Source: Rhodoblastus sp963704565
GTDB taxonomy: Bacteria; Pseudomonadota; Alphaproteobacteria; Rhizobiales; Beijerinckiaceae
Direction: 5' to 3'
DNA length: 64,000 bases
Assembly: GCA_963704565.1 (NCBI GenBank)
Contig: OY969917.1
Coordinates: 1,550,001-1,614,000 of the forward strand
Part shown: positions 17,212-24,668 of the stretch, in pieces
How the letters are laid out: each line of letters starts with the position of its first letter
Numbering within the stretch: the first letter of the stretch is position 1
Notes under the pieces: generated by a model
What the model was told of the DNA's origin: nothing
The model's database searches: none
Seen by the model: only the letters and a program-made list of their open reading frames with translations
Position numbers and translations under genes: made by a program

Positions 17212-17922
17212 ATGACGATGATCGCGCTTCATGTTTTTGGACCATCCATGGGCCTGCCCGACGGCAGCCCTTTCGTCATGAAGGCGATGGCCCTGCTGCA
17301 AATCGCCGGGCTCGAATATGCGACGAAGCGGGACGCCCCGTTCAAGGCGCCCAAGGGCAAATTGCCCTTCATCGACGACGATGGCGAAACAATCGCCAAT
17401 TCCACCTTCATTCGCTTCCATATCGAGAAGAAATACGGCTTCGATTACGATTTCGGCCTGACGCCCGAACAGAAGGCCACGGCCTGGGCGCTGGAAAAAA
17501 TGTGCGAGGACCATCTTTACTGGCTGGTGGTGATCGACCGCTGGCTCGACGATGAGAATTTCGCCAAGGGGCCGGCGCATTTTTTCGACTCCGCGCCGGC
17601 GCCGCTGCGGCCGTTCCTGCGCAAGATGGTGCGCGGCAAGATCAGAAAGGCGGCCCACGCCCAGGGCCTCTATCGCCACAGCGCCGACGAGCGGCGCAAA
17701 CTGGCGCGGCGCGGCGTCGCGGCCTGCGCGGCTCTGCTCGGCGACAAGCCGTTCCTGTTCGGCGACGAACCGCGCGGCGCCGACGCCACCCTCGGCGCCT
17801 TCGCGATGAGCGGGCTTTCACCGCTTTTCAACAGCACGGCGCGCGACGCGATGGAACAGGCGCCCAATCTGGTCGCTTACGCCAAGCGGTTCGAGACGCG
17901 CTTTTTCCCAGCCCGCAAATGA
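17212..17922 (+). CDS. Glutathione S-transferase-like protein
   Basis: A 236-residue protein with an N-terminal thioredoxin-like GST domain (GSPFVMKAMALLQIAGLEY, then APKGKLPFIDDDGETIANST at about residues 45-65) and an all-helical C-terminal domain with the GST-type FLFGDEPRGADATLGAFAMS. Spacing and lack of an obvious catalytic Ser/Cys at the first strand resemble the metaxin/Tom37-like GST branch found in many proteobacteria, whose substrates are unknown. A ggggg ribosome-binding site lies just upstream; the ATG at 17218 is six bases later and equally possible. A hairpin follows the stop immediately. Confidence 0.82.
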   Translation: MTMIALHVFGPSMGLPDGSPFVMKAMALLQIAGLEYATKRDAPFKAPKGKLPFIDDDGETIANSTFIRFHIEKKYGFDYDFGLTPEQKATAWALEKMCEDHLYWLVVIDRWLDDENFAKGPAHFFDSAPAPLRPFLRKMVRGKIRKAAHAQGLYRHSADERRKLARRGVAACAALLGDKPFLFGDEPRGADATLGAFAMSGLSPLFNSTARDAMEQAPNLVAYAKRFETRFFPARK

Positions 17923-17949
17923 AAAGGGCCGCCCACGCGGGGCGGCCCT
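17922..17949 (-). terminator. Intrinsic terminator of the rlpA-like gene
   Basis: A perfect 9-bp stem (17925-17933 with 17941-17949, agggccgcc/ggcggccct) and a 7-base loop lie between the converging GST-like and RlpA-like genes. On the minus strand the stem is followed by TTTTC, giving a proper terminator for the RlpA-like gene. On the plus strand there is no T-run. Confidence 0.75.
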
Positions 17950-17973
17950 CCGGAACTCCATTCCGAAAATTGG

Positions 17974-18312
17974 TCAGAGCGTCGAAACGCGCACTCGGGC
18001 GACGCCTGAATGGCGCATGCCGAGAACGCCCGCAGCGCCGGTGGAGACGTCGATGATCCGGCCGCGCACGAAGGGGCCGCGATCGTTGATCGTCACGACG
18101 GCCGAGCGGCCGTTGGAAAGGTTGGTGACGCGCACTTTTGTGCCGAAAGGCAGCGACCGATGCGCCGCCGTCATGGAGCCGACATGACCGCCGCTGGCGG
18201 TGTGCCCCCTGCCTGAATAGTATGACGCCCGACCTGACCAGCTTTGCGCCTGAACAGGAAAGGACATGAATGACATACCGAGACACGTACTCACAATAGC
18301 CAACTTTTTCAA
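17974..18312 (-). CDS. Septal-ring lytic transglycosylase RlpA-like (double-psi beta-barrel) secreted protein
   Basis: Small exported protein with a signal peptide (hydrophobic IVSTCLGMSFMSFPVQAQS) followed by one RlpA-like double-psi beta-barrel domain: GRASYYSGRGHTASGGHVG, TAAHRSLPFGTKVRVTN, and AVVTINDRGPFVRGRIIDVS with the conserved catalytic-type Asp. About 112 residues, close to the minimal RlpA domain with no SPOR repeat. Start choice: a GTG at 18321 would sit directly on the ggagg ribosome-binding site, whereas the TTG at 18312 lies eight bases after it and gives a clean MKKLAIVS signal peptide. The TTG is therefore preferred. Family members cleave peptidoglycan glycan strands or lack activity. 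Confidence 0.82.
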   Translation of the reverse strand: MKKLAIVSTCLGMSFMSFPVQAQSWSGRASYYSGRGHTASGGHVGSMTAAHRSLPFGTKVRVTNLSNGRSAVVTINDRGPFVRGRIIDVSTGAAGVLGMRHSGVARVRVSTL

Positions 18313-18321
18313 TGCATACAC

Positions 18322-18600
18322 CTCCGTATTGTTGACGATGGCATAGGCATGACTTCACAATAAGGCATAACAATGACCTCAATGTTCAAGAAATATTAAC
18401 AGGTTATCGTGCTATACACACCATGTTTGATTACTATACGTTTATATAACACAACTCTATATCTCTCATAAGGATGCAATAAAGAGTTTTTAGCCTGCAA
18501 AATTCATATATTGCTTTACTCTATAGGCTGTCAATTTATTAGTGCGCTGCAATAATCGCTGATTCCTGCATTCGACCGTTCACAGAAACGTGAGCGCCCG
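18322..18600. other. AT-rich intergenic island upstream of the rlpA-like gene
   Basis: About 280 bases of markedly AT-rich DNA (for example tttatataacacaactctat) between the RlpA-like gene and the ndk terminator, in sharp contrast to its GC-rich surroundings. No ORF, tRNA or repeat was recognised. It probably holds the promoter and control region of the rlpA-like gene. The base composition is what nucleoid silencers such as MucR/Ros- or H-NS-like proteins prefer (inference). Confidence 0.6.
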
Positions 18601-18601
18601 A

Positions 18602-18633
18602 CAAAACAAAACGCCGGGCTTGCGGCCCGGCGT
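18602..18633 (-). terminator. Intrinsic terminator of ndk
   Basis: A perfect 9-bp stem (18611-18619 with 18625-18633, acgccgggc/gcccggcgt) and a 5-base loop, followed on the minus strand by TTTTGTTTTGT (18602-18610). Located 27 bases past the ndk stop codon; textbook Rho-independent form. Confidence 0.9.
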
Positions 18634-18660
18634 CACAGAAATGAAATCTTGTCGGTCGGT

Positions 18661-19083
18661 TCAGCCGACGATTTCGTTGCCCGAAAACCATTGCGCGATT
18701 TCCTTCGCGGCGGTTTCCGGCGCGTCGGAGCCGTGAACCGAATTCTCGCCCATGTTCAGCGCGAATTCCTTGCGGATCGTGCCCGGATCGGCCTTTTCCG
18801 GATTGGTCGCGCCCATCACGTCGCGGTAGCGCTTGATGGCGTCCTCGCCTTCGAGCACCTGAACGACGACCGGCGCCGCCGACATCTGGTCGACCAGTTC
18901 GCCGTAGAAGGGGCGTTCCTTGTGCACCGCGTAAAAGGTCTCGGCCTGGCCGCGGGTCATGTGGACGCGCTTCTGCGCGACGATGCGCAGGCCGGCGCCT
19001 TCGATCTTGGCGTTGATCGCGCCGGTCAGATTGCGGCGGGTCGCGTCGGGCTTGATGATGGAGAAAGTGCGTTCGATCGCCAT
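18661..19083 (-). CDS. ndk: Nucleoside diphosphate kinase
   Basis: Balances NTP pools by transferring gamma-phosphate via a phosphohistidine. The 140-residue protein is the standard length. Recognisable: MAIERTFSIIKPDATRRNL, the Kpn-loop region GLRIVAQKRVHMTRGQAETFY, RPFYGELVDQMSAAPVVVQV, GATNPEKADPGTIRKEFA, and the active-site NSVHGSDAPETAAKEI with the catalytic His at about residue 117. It has its own terminator downstream and is separated from the aap genes by another hairpin. Confidence 0.97.
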   Translation of the reverse strand: MAIERTFSIIKPDATRRNLTGAINAKIEGAGLRIVAQKRVHMTRGQAETFYAVHKERPFYGELVDQMSAAPVVVQVLEGEDAIKRYRDVMGATNPEKADPGTIRKEFALNMGENSVHGSDAPETAAKEIAQWFSGNEIVG

Positions 19084-19105
19084 GGAGCGGGATTCCGTTT
19101 TATGA

Positions 19106-19138
19106 AAGGAAAGGCGCCGCGCTTATAGACGCGGCGCC
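19106..19138 (-). terminator. Probable terminator of the aap operon
   Basis: Stem 19113-19121 with 19130-19138 (ggcgccgcg/cgcggcgcc) around an 8-base loop, followed on the minus strand by TTTCCTTTC. It lies about 35 bases past the aapM stop and just upstream of ndk, so it may insulate ndk from the importer genes. The T-tract is interrupted, so efficiency is uncertain. Confidence 0.6.
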
Positions 19139-19171
19139 GCGCGGGAGCAAGGCGCGCGGCGGCGTTTCGGC

Positions 19172-20299
19172 TCAGGAGCGAACGGAACGGCCTGCCGCGA
19201 GACGCCGCTCCAGACCGCGCGCATAGGCCGACATGGACAGGCAGAAGGCGAGATAGAACAGGCCGGCGAAAATATAGGCCGTGGCGGCGATCTTCGGCCC
19301 CGCCCAGCGCGGATCGAGCCGCGCGATGTCCACAGTGTGCAGAAAATCGAAGATTCCGACGATCGCCACCAGAGTCGTGTCCTTGAACAGGGCCACGAAA
19401 TTATTGACGATGGCCGGGATCACCGCCGCCAGCGCCTGGGGCAAAACGACCAAGCGCAAGGCCGCGACCCGGCTCAAGCCCAAAGCCCGCGCCGCCTCGC
19501 TCTGCCCCGGCGCCACGGCGTTGAGCCCGCCGCGCACGACTTCCGCCATATAGGCCGAGGCGAACAGCGCCATGCCGAACAAAGGCCGCAGCAGCCGGTC
19601 CGGCGCCCAGTCCGGCGGCAGGAACAAAGGCAGCATGGCGTTGGCCATGAACAGAACCGCGATCAATGGCGCGCCGCGCGCGAATTCGATCGTTCCCGCG
19701 CACAAAAGCCGCAGCGCCGGCAGGCTGGAGCGCCGCCCCAGCGCCAGCAGCGCGCCGCCAGGAAGCGCGACGACAATGCCGGTCAGCGCGACCAGCAAAG
19801 TCACCATTGCGCCGCCCCACAGATTGGTCCCCACCCTCGGCAGGCCCAGAACCGGCGCGCCGCTGAGCAGCGCGAAACCCGCCACCGGCAGGACGACGAA
19901 AAAGCCGAAAGCGGCAAGGCTTTTGCCCCGCGCGCCCGGCCACAGCGCCCAAAAAATCGTTGCGGCGGCGAGCACGAAAGCGAGATCGACGCGCCAGCGC
20001 TGGCTGGGCGGGTAGGAGCCATAAAGGAAAAACGGCGTCTTGGCGGCGATGAAGGCCCAGCACGCCCCGGCGCCCGGCGCGCGGCACAGGGCGCCGTCGG
20101 GCGCCCGCCAGACCGCGTCCTCGATCAGGAAGCGCCACAGCGGCGGCAGCACGAGCGCGAGGAAAGCCAGGACCGCGAAAGTCATGGCGGCGGAGGCTCC
20201 ATCGGCGAAAAAATTTTCGCGCAGAACCGCTCGAAAAGGCCGGTCGATTTCGGGCGGCGGGCGTTGCGGCGCGGGCGCGGCGCGGCAGAAATCCGTCAT
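19172..20299 (-). CDS. aapM: General L-amino acid ABC transporter permease AapM
   Basis: Second inner-membrane permease of an Aap-type polar amino-acid importer, 375 residues. The His/Glu/Gln-type permease signature is present in the C-terminal half: VVRGGLNAVAPGQSEAARAL then GLSRVAALRLVVLPQALAAV (the EAA loop contacting the ATPase), with IEFARGAPLIAVLFMANAML typical of the AapQM/HisMQ family. Several hydrophobic segments are visible. The ATG overlaps the aapQ stop by four bases. No ATP-binding subunit (aapP) follows; ndk comes next on the same strand. Confidence 0.92.
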   Translation of the reverse strand: MTDFCRAAPAPQRPPPEIDRPFRAVLRENFFADGASAAMTFAVLAFLALVLPPLWRFLIEDAVWRAPDGALCRAPGAGACWAFIAAKTPFFLYGSYPPSQRWRVDLAFVLAAATIFWALWPGARGKSLAAFGFFVVLPVAGFALLSGAPVLGLPRVGTNLWGGAMVTLLVALTGIVVALPGGALLALGRRSSLPALRLLCAGTIEFARGAPLIAVLFMANAMLPLFLPPDWAPDRLLRPLFGMALFASAYMAEVVRGGLNAVAPGQSEAARALGLSRVAALRLVVLPQALAAVIPAIVNNFVALFKDTTLVAIVGIFDFLHTVDIARLDPRWAGPKIAATAYIFAGLFYLAFCLSMSAYARGLERRLAAGRSVRS

Positions 20300-21276
20300 G
20301 TCCGCCCTCCCCAGTTCAGGCGGCGCTGATAGAGCCGCGACAGGGCGAGCGTCGCCAGCGACAAGCCGAGATAGAGCGCCATGACCAAAGCCATGACCTG
20401 CAAGGCGGCGCCGGTCTGGTTGAGGATCGTGCCCGAGACCTGCATCAGGTCGGCGAAACCGATGAAAGCCGCCAGCGACGAATTCTTGGTCATCGCCAGA
20501 TATTGGCTGATCAGCGGCGGCAGGATCACCCGCATCGCCTGCGGCCGGATCACCAGCCGCCGCGCCTGCGCCGCGCTCAGGCCCAGCGCCGCCGCCGCCT
20601 CGCTCTGGCCGCGCGCCACGCTCCGCACGCCGGCGCGCACGATCTCGGCGATATAGGCGCCGGTATAAACCGACAAAGCGAGGATGAGCGCGCAGGCCTC
20701 CGGCGACAACCGCCAGCCGCCGACCACATTGAAGCGGTTCAGCGCCGGATCGAACAGCGGCCAGTCGATCGCCAGTCCGCCGTGGAGGAAGGAAAGCGCG
20801 GGCGTAAAGAACCCGCGATCGTTCAGGACGAAACCGGCGAAACGATAAGACTCCGCCGGCCCCGGCAGCGGCGCGAGCACGGCGACATAGCAGAACAATA
20901 TTTGCAGCAGCAGCGGCAGGTTGCGCACGATCCCGACATAGACCGCCGCCAGCCGCGAAAGCGCGAGATTGCGCGACAGGCGCGCGAAACCCGCCGCAAA
21001 GCCGATCAGGGTCGCGAAAATTCCCGCCAGGACAGAGACCAGCAAGGTGTTGAGCAGGCCGACCAGCAGCGCGCGGCCATAGCTCGACAGCGGCGAAAAA
21101 GAAATCGGGCTCTGGTTGATGTTGAAGCCGGCGACATCGCGCAGAAAGGCGAAAGAGGTCGGAATGCCGAGCGCGTGAAGATTGGCGCGCGCGTTGACAA
21201 AAGCCAAAGTGAACAGGGCGCCGAGCGCGAGCAGCAGCCCGGCCTGAAGCGCGACGCGTCGCACGGCCGGCCTCAT
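20296..21276 (-). CDS. aapQ: General L-amino acid ABC transporter permease AapQ
   Basis: First permease subunit of the Aap importer. The ATG at 21276 overlaps the aapJ stop (ATGA), giving 326 residues starting MRPAVRRVALQAGLLLALGA. Typical AapQ content: FDINQ-like linker (FNINQSPISFSPLSSYGRAL), YVGIVRNLPLLLQILFCYVA, and the EAA loop VRAGVRSVARGQSEAAAALG followed by LSAAQARRLVIRPQAMRVI. It forms an inner-membrane heterodimer with AapM fed by the periplasmic protein AapJ. Confidence 0.93.
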   Translation of the reverse strand: MRPAVRRVALQAGLLLALGALFTLAFVNARANLHALGIPTSFAFLRDVAGFNINQSPISFSPLSSYGRALLVGLLNTLLVSVLAGIFATLIGFAAGFARLSRNLALSRLAAVYVGIVRNLPLLLQILFCYVAVLAPLPGPAESYRFAGFVLNDRGFFTPALSFLHGGLAIDWPLFDPALNRFNVVGGWRLSPEACALILALSVYTGAYIAEIVRAGVRSVARGQSEAAAALGLSAAQARRLVIRPQAMRVILPPLISQYLAMTKNSSLAAFIGFADLMQVSGTILNQTGAALQVMALVMALYLGLSLATLALSRLYQRRLNWGGRT

Positions 21277-22304
21277 CGCACCGGCGGGGCGTAGAGCAGC
21301 CCGCCGTCGCGCCACGAGGCGTTGAGGCCGCGCGGAATTTTCAACGCCGACTCTTTGCCCAGATTGCGCTCGAAAATTTCGCCGTAATTGCCGACCGCCT
21401 TGACGATCCGCGCCGCCCAGTCCGGCGTCAGGCCGAGCCCGGCGCCATAATCGCCTTCGACCCCGAGCAGGCGGCGGATTTCCGGATTCGGCGATTTTTT
21501 CATGTCCTCGACATTTTGCGCGGTCACGCCTAGCTCCTCGGCGTCGACCAGCGCGAATTGCGTCCATTTCACCAGATTGAACCAGCGGTCGTCGCCCTGG
21601 CGCACCGCCGGGGAAAAAGGCTCCTTGGAAATGGTTTCCTTCAGCACGACATTCGCGTCGGGATGGGCCAGTTTCAAGCGCTCGGCGTAAAGCCCGGAAG
21701 CGTCGGTGGTGAAGGCGTCGCAGCGCCCCGAATCATAGGCCCCGATCGCGTCGTCGCCTGTGGCGAAAACCACCGGCTCCATTTTCAGCCCATGCGCGCG
21801 GAAGAAATCGGCGAGATTGAGTTCATTGGTGGTGCCCTGCTGGACGCAGATCGAGGCGCCATTGAGCTGCAAAGCCGAGGAAATCCCCAGGCTCTTGCGG
21901 ACCAGAAAGCCCTGGCCGTCGAAAAAATTGATCGCCGTGAACAAAAGCCCCTGCCCCACCTCGCGCGACTCGGTCCAGGTGGTGTTGTGCGACAGAAGAT
22001 CCACTTCCCCCGATTGCAGGGCGGTGAAACGGTCTTTCGAGGACAGCGGAATATATTTGACCTTGCCGGGATCGCCGAAGATCGCCGCCGCCACCGCGCG
22101 GCAGGTGTCGATGTCGAACCCGCGCCAGACGCCGCGATCGTCGGGAAGTCCGAAACCCGCCAGCCCGATATTGACCCCGCAGACCACAAAACCCCGCGCC
22201 CGCGCCGCATCGAGCGTATCGGCGCGCGCCGCCCAGCCGGCGACAAGGCCGATGACAAGGCCTATCGCGGCGGCGATCCGGGTCGGCAAGCCTGATCTGC
22301 GCAT
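21273..22304 (-). CDS. aapJ: General L-amino acid-binding periplasmic protein AapJ
   Basis: Periplasmic solute-binding protein (SBP family 3) delivering amino acids to AapQM. Of several in-frame starts, the ATG at 22304 has a ggag six bases upstream and leaves an ideal signal peptide (GLPTRIAAAIGLVIGLVAGW then AARA cleavage). The 343-residue protein has the AapJ hallmarks GFVVCGVNIGLAGFGLPDDR, GFDIDTCRAVAAAIFGDPGK, LSSKDRFTALQSGEVDLLSH and NTTWTESREVGQGLLF. First gene of aapJQM; a 26-bp perfect palindrome lies about 85 bases upstream of its start. Confidence 0.94.
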   Translation of the reverse strand: MRRSGLPTRIAAAIGLVIGLVAGWAARADTLDAARARGFVVCGVNIGLAGFGLPDDRGVWRGFDIDTCRAVAAAIFGDPGKVKYIPLSSKDRFTALQSGEVDLLSHNTTWTESREVGQGLLFTAINFFDGQGFLVRKSLGISSALQLNGASICVQQGTTNELNLADFFRAHGLKMEPVVFATGDDAIGAYDSGRCDAFTTDASGLYAERLKLAHPDANVVLKETISKEPFSPAVRQGDDRWFNLVKWTQFALVDAEELGVTAQNVEDMKKSPNPEIRRLLGVEGDYGAGLGLTPDWAARIVKAVGNYGEIFERNLGKESALKIPRGLNASWRDGGLLYAPPVR

Positions 22305-22385
22305 TTGCGGCTCCATTCCCGCCAAGCCTATGAGCTGATCCCATCATTTGCAAAACAGGCGCGCGGGCGCTTTGCGCAAGGGCGA

Positions 22386-22411
22386 GCGCTTTTTGCGCGC
22401 GCAAAAAGCGC
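22386..22411. promoter_or_regulatory. 26-bp perfect palindrome upstream of aapJ
   Basis: Two 13-base halves (gcgctttttgcgc / gcgcaaaaagcgc) form an uninterrupted palindrome 82-107 bases upstream of the aapJ start. In RNA it would be a strong hairpin (oligo-U/oligo-A stem flanked by GC). It could act as an operator for a dimeric regulator, a leader hairpin, or a terminator for a lost upstream gene; the sequence cannot distinguish these. Confidence 0.6.
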
Positions 22412-23094
22412 GTTCTTGTTTTGTTTCATGTGGAACATCGGCGCCAATTCATGCCGCCAGACGGATGGCGAAGGCTTTGCGAGACCATGATATAATATGT
22501 TGATTTTTCTAATACTTCTCGCACGGATCACGGTCGATGGACCGGCGCGCCGCAAAAAATTCCGGACGCGCGACGGCGGCGCAACCGCTGGGTTGCATGG
22601 TCAAAAAACAGCGACTTTTGTCACGAAAATCGCGGAAAATTGCAAAAAAACGCACGGTTTTGCGCAGTTCTGCGCGCCATTTTGCAACCGAAGATAGAAA
22701 TCTTGCAAGGCGTCGGCCGGGTCTTTAACGCGCCGGCGACGAAAGGCGCCGCTATCATCGTGCCAAACAGCCCCACCGGGCTATGGTGTGAATCGGCGGC
22801 CAACTTTGACCCCCGTCGACGAGGGAGCGGCTGATTGAAATACATTACCATTTTCGCAGCTAGGTGGGTTCACGATTGGACGCTGATTAATTTGCGTAGA
22901 ATATCCAGTTTTGCCGTATTATCAGTGGCTTCGTAGCTACTCGCCGTGGTGTCAAGATTGGACGCTGATTCACAGCAGGGTAACGCGCGCGCTGAGCGCA
23001 TAACGACATGCAAACGTCTATTCCAGAATCGGGAAGCGAATCGTGGCCGGATCATCAAGACGTGCGCACGGTGCCGGCGCGGACGAGGTGACGA
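22412..23094. other. Gene-free boundary of the defence island, with a 15-bp direct repeat
   Basis: No convincing gene in this stretch of nearly 700 bases. The first part is AT-richer than the neighbouring operon. A 15-base direct repeat, gattggacgctgatt, occurs at 22874-22888 and 22956-22970, and a separate stretch near 22790-22835 contains ggcggccaactttgaccccc. Repeated short motifs of this kind are found at the ends of IS21-type elements, so these may be scars of a lost insertion (inference, low confidence). The region separates aapJ from vsr and probably marks the left edge of the horizontally acquired segment. Confidence 0.45.
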
Positions 23095-23511
23095 ATGGTC
23101 GACACGTTGAGCCCGAACGCCCGTAGTGAGCGCATGGCGCGCATTAGGGGGCGCGATACGAAGCCTGAACTGACGGTGCGGCGGCTGGTGCATCACCTGG
23201 GCTACCCCTATCGCTTGCATCGGCGCGATCTTCCTGGCTGTCCCGATTTAGCCTTTGGGAAACGTCGAAAGGTTATTTTCGTTCACGGTTGTTTCTGGCA
23301 TCGTCATGGTGATTCGGCCTGCAAGCTTTCGCGTCTCCCAAAGTCACGGCTCGATTTTTGGCTTCCCAAGTTGGAGGCCAATCGTGCGCGGGATGCGATG
23401 GATCAGGACCGGCTCCGCGGCTTGGGCTGGGATGTTCTTGTGATTTGGGAGTGCCAGCTGCGCGATCGCGTGTTGCTTGCAGAGAGGATTCGCACATTCC
23501 TGGGATCATGA
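23095..23511 (+). CDS. vsr: Very short patch repair endonuclease (Vsr)
   Basis: Nicks next to T:G mismatches produced by deamination of 5-methylcytosine, protecting the cognate methylation sites. The 138 residues show the Vsr core: MARIRGRDTKPELTVRRLVH, the metal-binding Asp in GCPDLAFGKRRKVIFVHGCF, the catalytic-type WHRHGDSACKL zinc/histidine cluster, and the terminal GWDVLVIWECQLRD. It overlaps the methyltransferase start (ATGA), so the two are translationally coupled, as expected for a cytosine-5 methylation unit. Base composition is lower in G+C than the chromosome around it. Confidence 0.95.
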   Translation: MVDTLSPNARSERMARIRGRDTKPELTVRRLVHHLGYPYRLHRRDLPGCPDLAFGKRRKVIFVHGCFWHRHGDSACKLSRLPKSRLDFWLPKLEANRARDAMDQDRLRGLGWDVLVIWECQLRDRVLLAERIRTFLGS

Positions 23512-24668
23512 AATCGATTGAGCTGTTCGCGGGAGCCGGCGGGCTCGGAATGGGTCTGCACGCGGCGGGATTTGAACCTGTCAACGTGATCGAATGGGAT
23601 CGCTATTGCTGCGACACGATCCGCGAGAACCAGTCCTGCGGAGTCGAGGCGGTAAGGGGTTGGAACCTGACGGCCGGCGACGTTCGCCACGTCGATTTCG
23701 AGAAATACGAGGGCAAGGTGCGCTTGGTCTCTGGCGGCCCTCCATGTCAACCATTCTCCCTCGGCGGGAAGCACAAGGCGCATAGGGACCGCCGCGACAT
23801 GTTTCCCGAGGCAATCAGGGCGGTGCGCGAAGCGAAGCCCGAGGCTTTCATTTTCGAGAATGTCAAAGGGCTGACACGCGCGAGTTTCAGAAACTATTTC
23901 GAATATATCAAACTCCAGCTTGAACATCCTGAAATCACCCGCAAGGACGGCAAGTCTTGGACCTCCCATCTTGCGCGGCTGGAACAGCATCATACGAGCG
24001 GTAGCCGGTCCGGCTTAAATTATCGGGTCGTCACGCAAGTCTTGAACGCGGCAGACTACGGTGTACCCCAGCGACGCGAACGCGTAATGTTCGTGGGTTT
24101 TCGCGACGATCTCGAGGTATCATGGAACTTCCCGCTTGCGACGCATTCGCAAGACGCGCTGCTTTGGGACCAGGTGAAGGGCACCTATTGGGAGCGGCAC
24201 GGCGTTCCTCGGAACGAACGGCGGATGAGCGACGGGGCGGCGGAGCGGGTAAGGCGCATGAAGGTCGCGCCGAATGCGCTGGCGTGGTGCACGGTGCGCG
24301 AGGCGCTCCACGGAATTCCCGATCCCGAGCTTCATCCGCAGTTGGCAAGCCAGTTCCTGAATCATCGTTTCCAAGGCGGCGCGCGGTCCTATCCAGGGCA
24401 CACGGGCAGCCCGCTTGATGAACCGGCGAAAACGCTGAAAGCGGGCGTGCATGGCGTTCCCGGCGGTGAAAATATGATGCTGCGGCCGGACGGATCGATC
24501 CGCTATTTCACCGTCCGCGAGAGCGCGCGGCTGCAAACGTTTCCCGATGATTTCCTATTTCACGGATCATGGACCGAGACGATGCGCCAACTCGGGAACG
24601 CAGTGCCGGTGCACCTAGCGCGTGTCGTCGGACAGGATGTTGCTCGCCATCTTGCGGAGGCGGCATGA
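23508..24668 (+). CDS. DNA (cytosine-5-)-methyltransferase
   Basis: Type II modification enzyme of 386 residues with all key m5C motifs: I IELFAGAGGLGMGLHAAGFE; IV VSGGPPCQPFSLGGK with the catalytic PC; VI FIFENVKGL; VIII NAADYGVPQRRERVMFVGF; X LGNAVPVHLARVVG. The target-recognition region lies between motifs VIII and X (about residues 205-340), and recognition sequence cannot be read from it. The start overlaps vsr, and the endonuclease gene starts inside its stop (ATGA), so the three genes form a compact cassette. Confidence 0.95.
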   Translation: MKSIELFAGAGGLGMGLHAAGFEPVNVIEWDRYCCDTIRENQSCGVEAVRGWNLTAGDVRHVDFEKYEGKVRLVSGGPPCQPFSLGGKHKAHRDRRDMFPEAIRAVREAKPEAFIFENVKGLTRASFRNYFEYIKLQLEHPEITRKDGKSWTSHLARLEQHHTSGSRSGLNYRVVTQVLNAADYGVPQRRERVMFVGFRDDLEVSWNFPLATHSQDALLWDQVKGTYWERHGVPRNERRMSDGAAERVRRMKVAPNALAWCTVREALHGIPDPELHPQLASQFLNHRFQGGARSYPGHTGSPLDEPAKTLKAGVHGVPGGENMMLRPDGSIRYFTVRESARLQTFPDDFLFHGSWTETMRQLGNAVPVHLARVVGQDVARHLAEAA

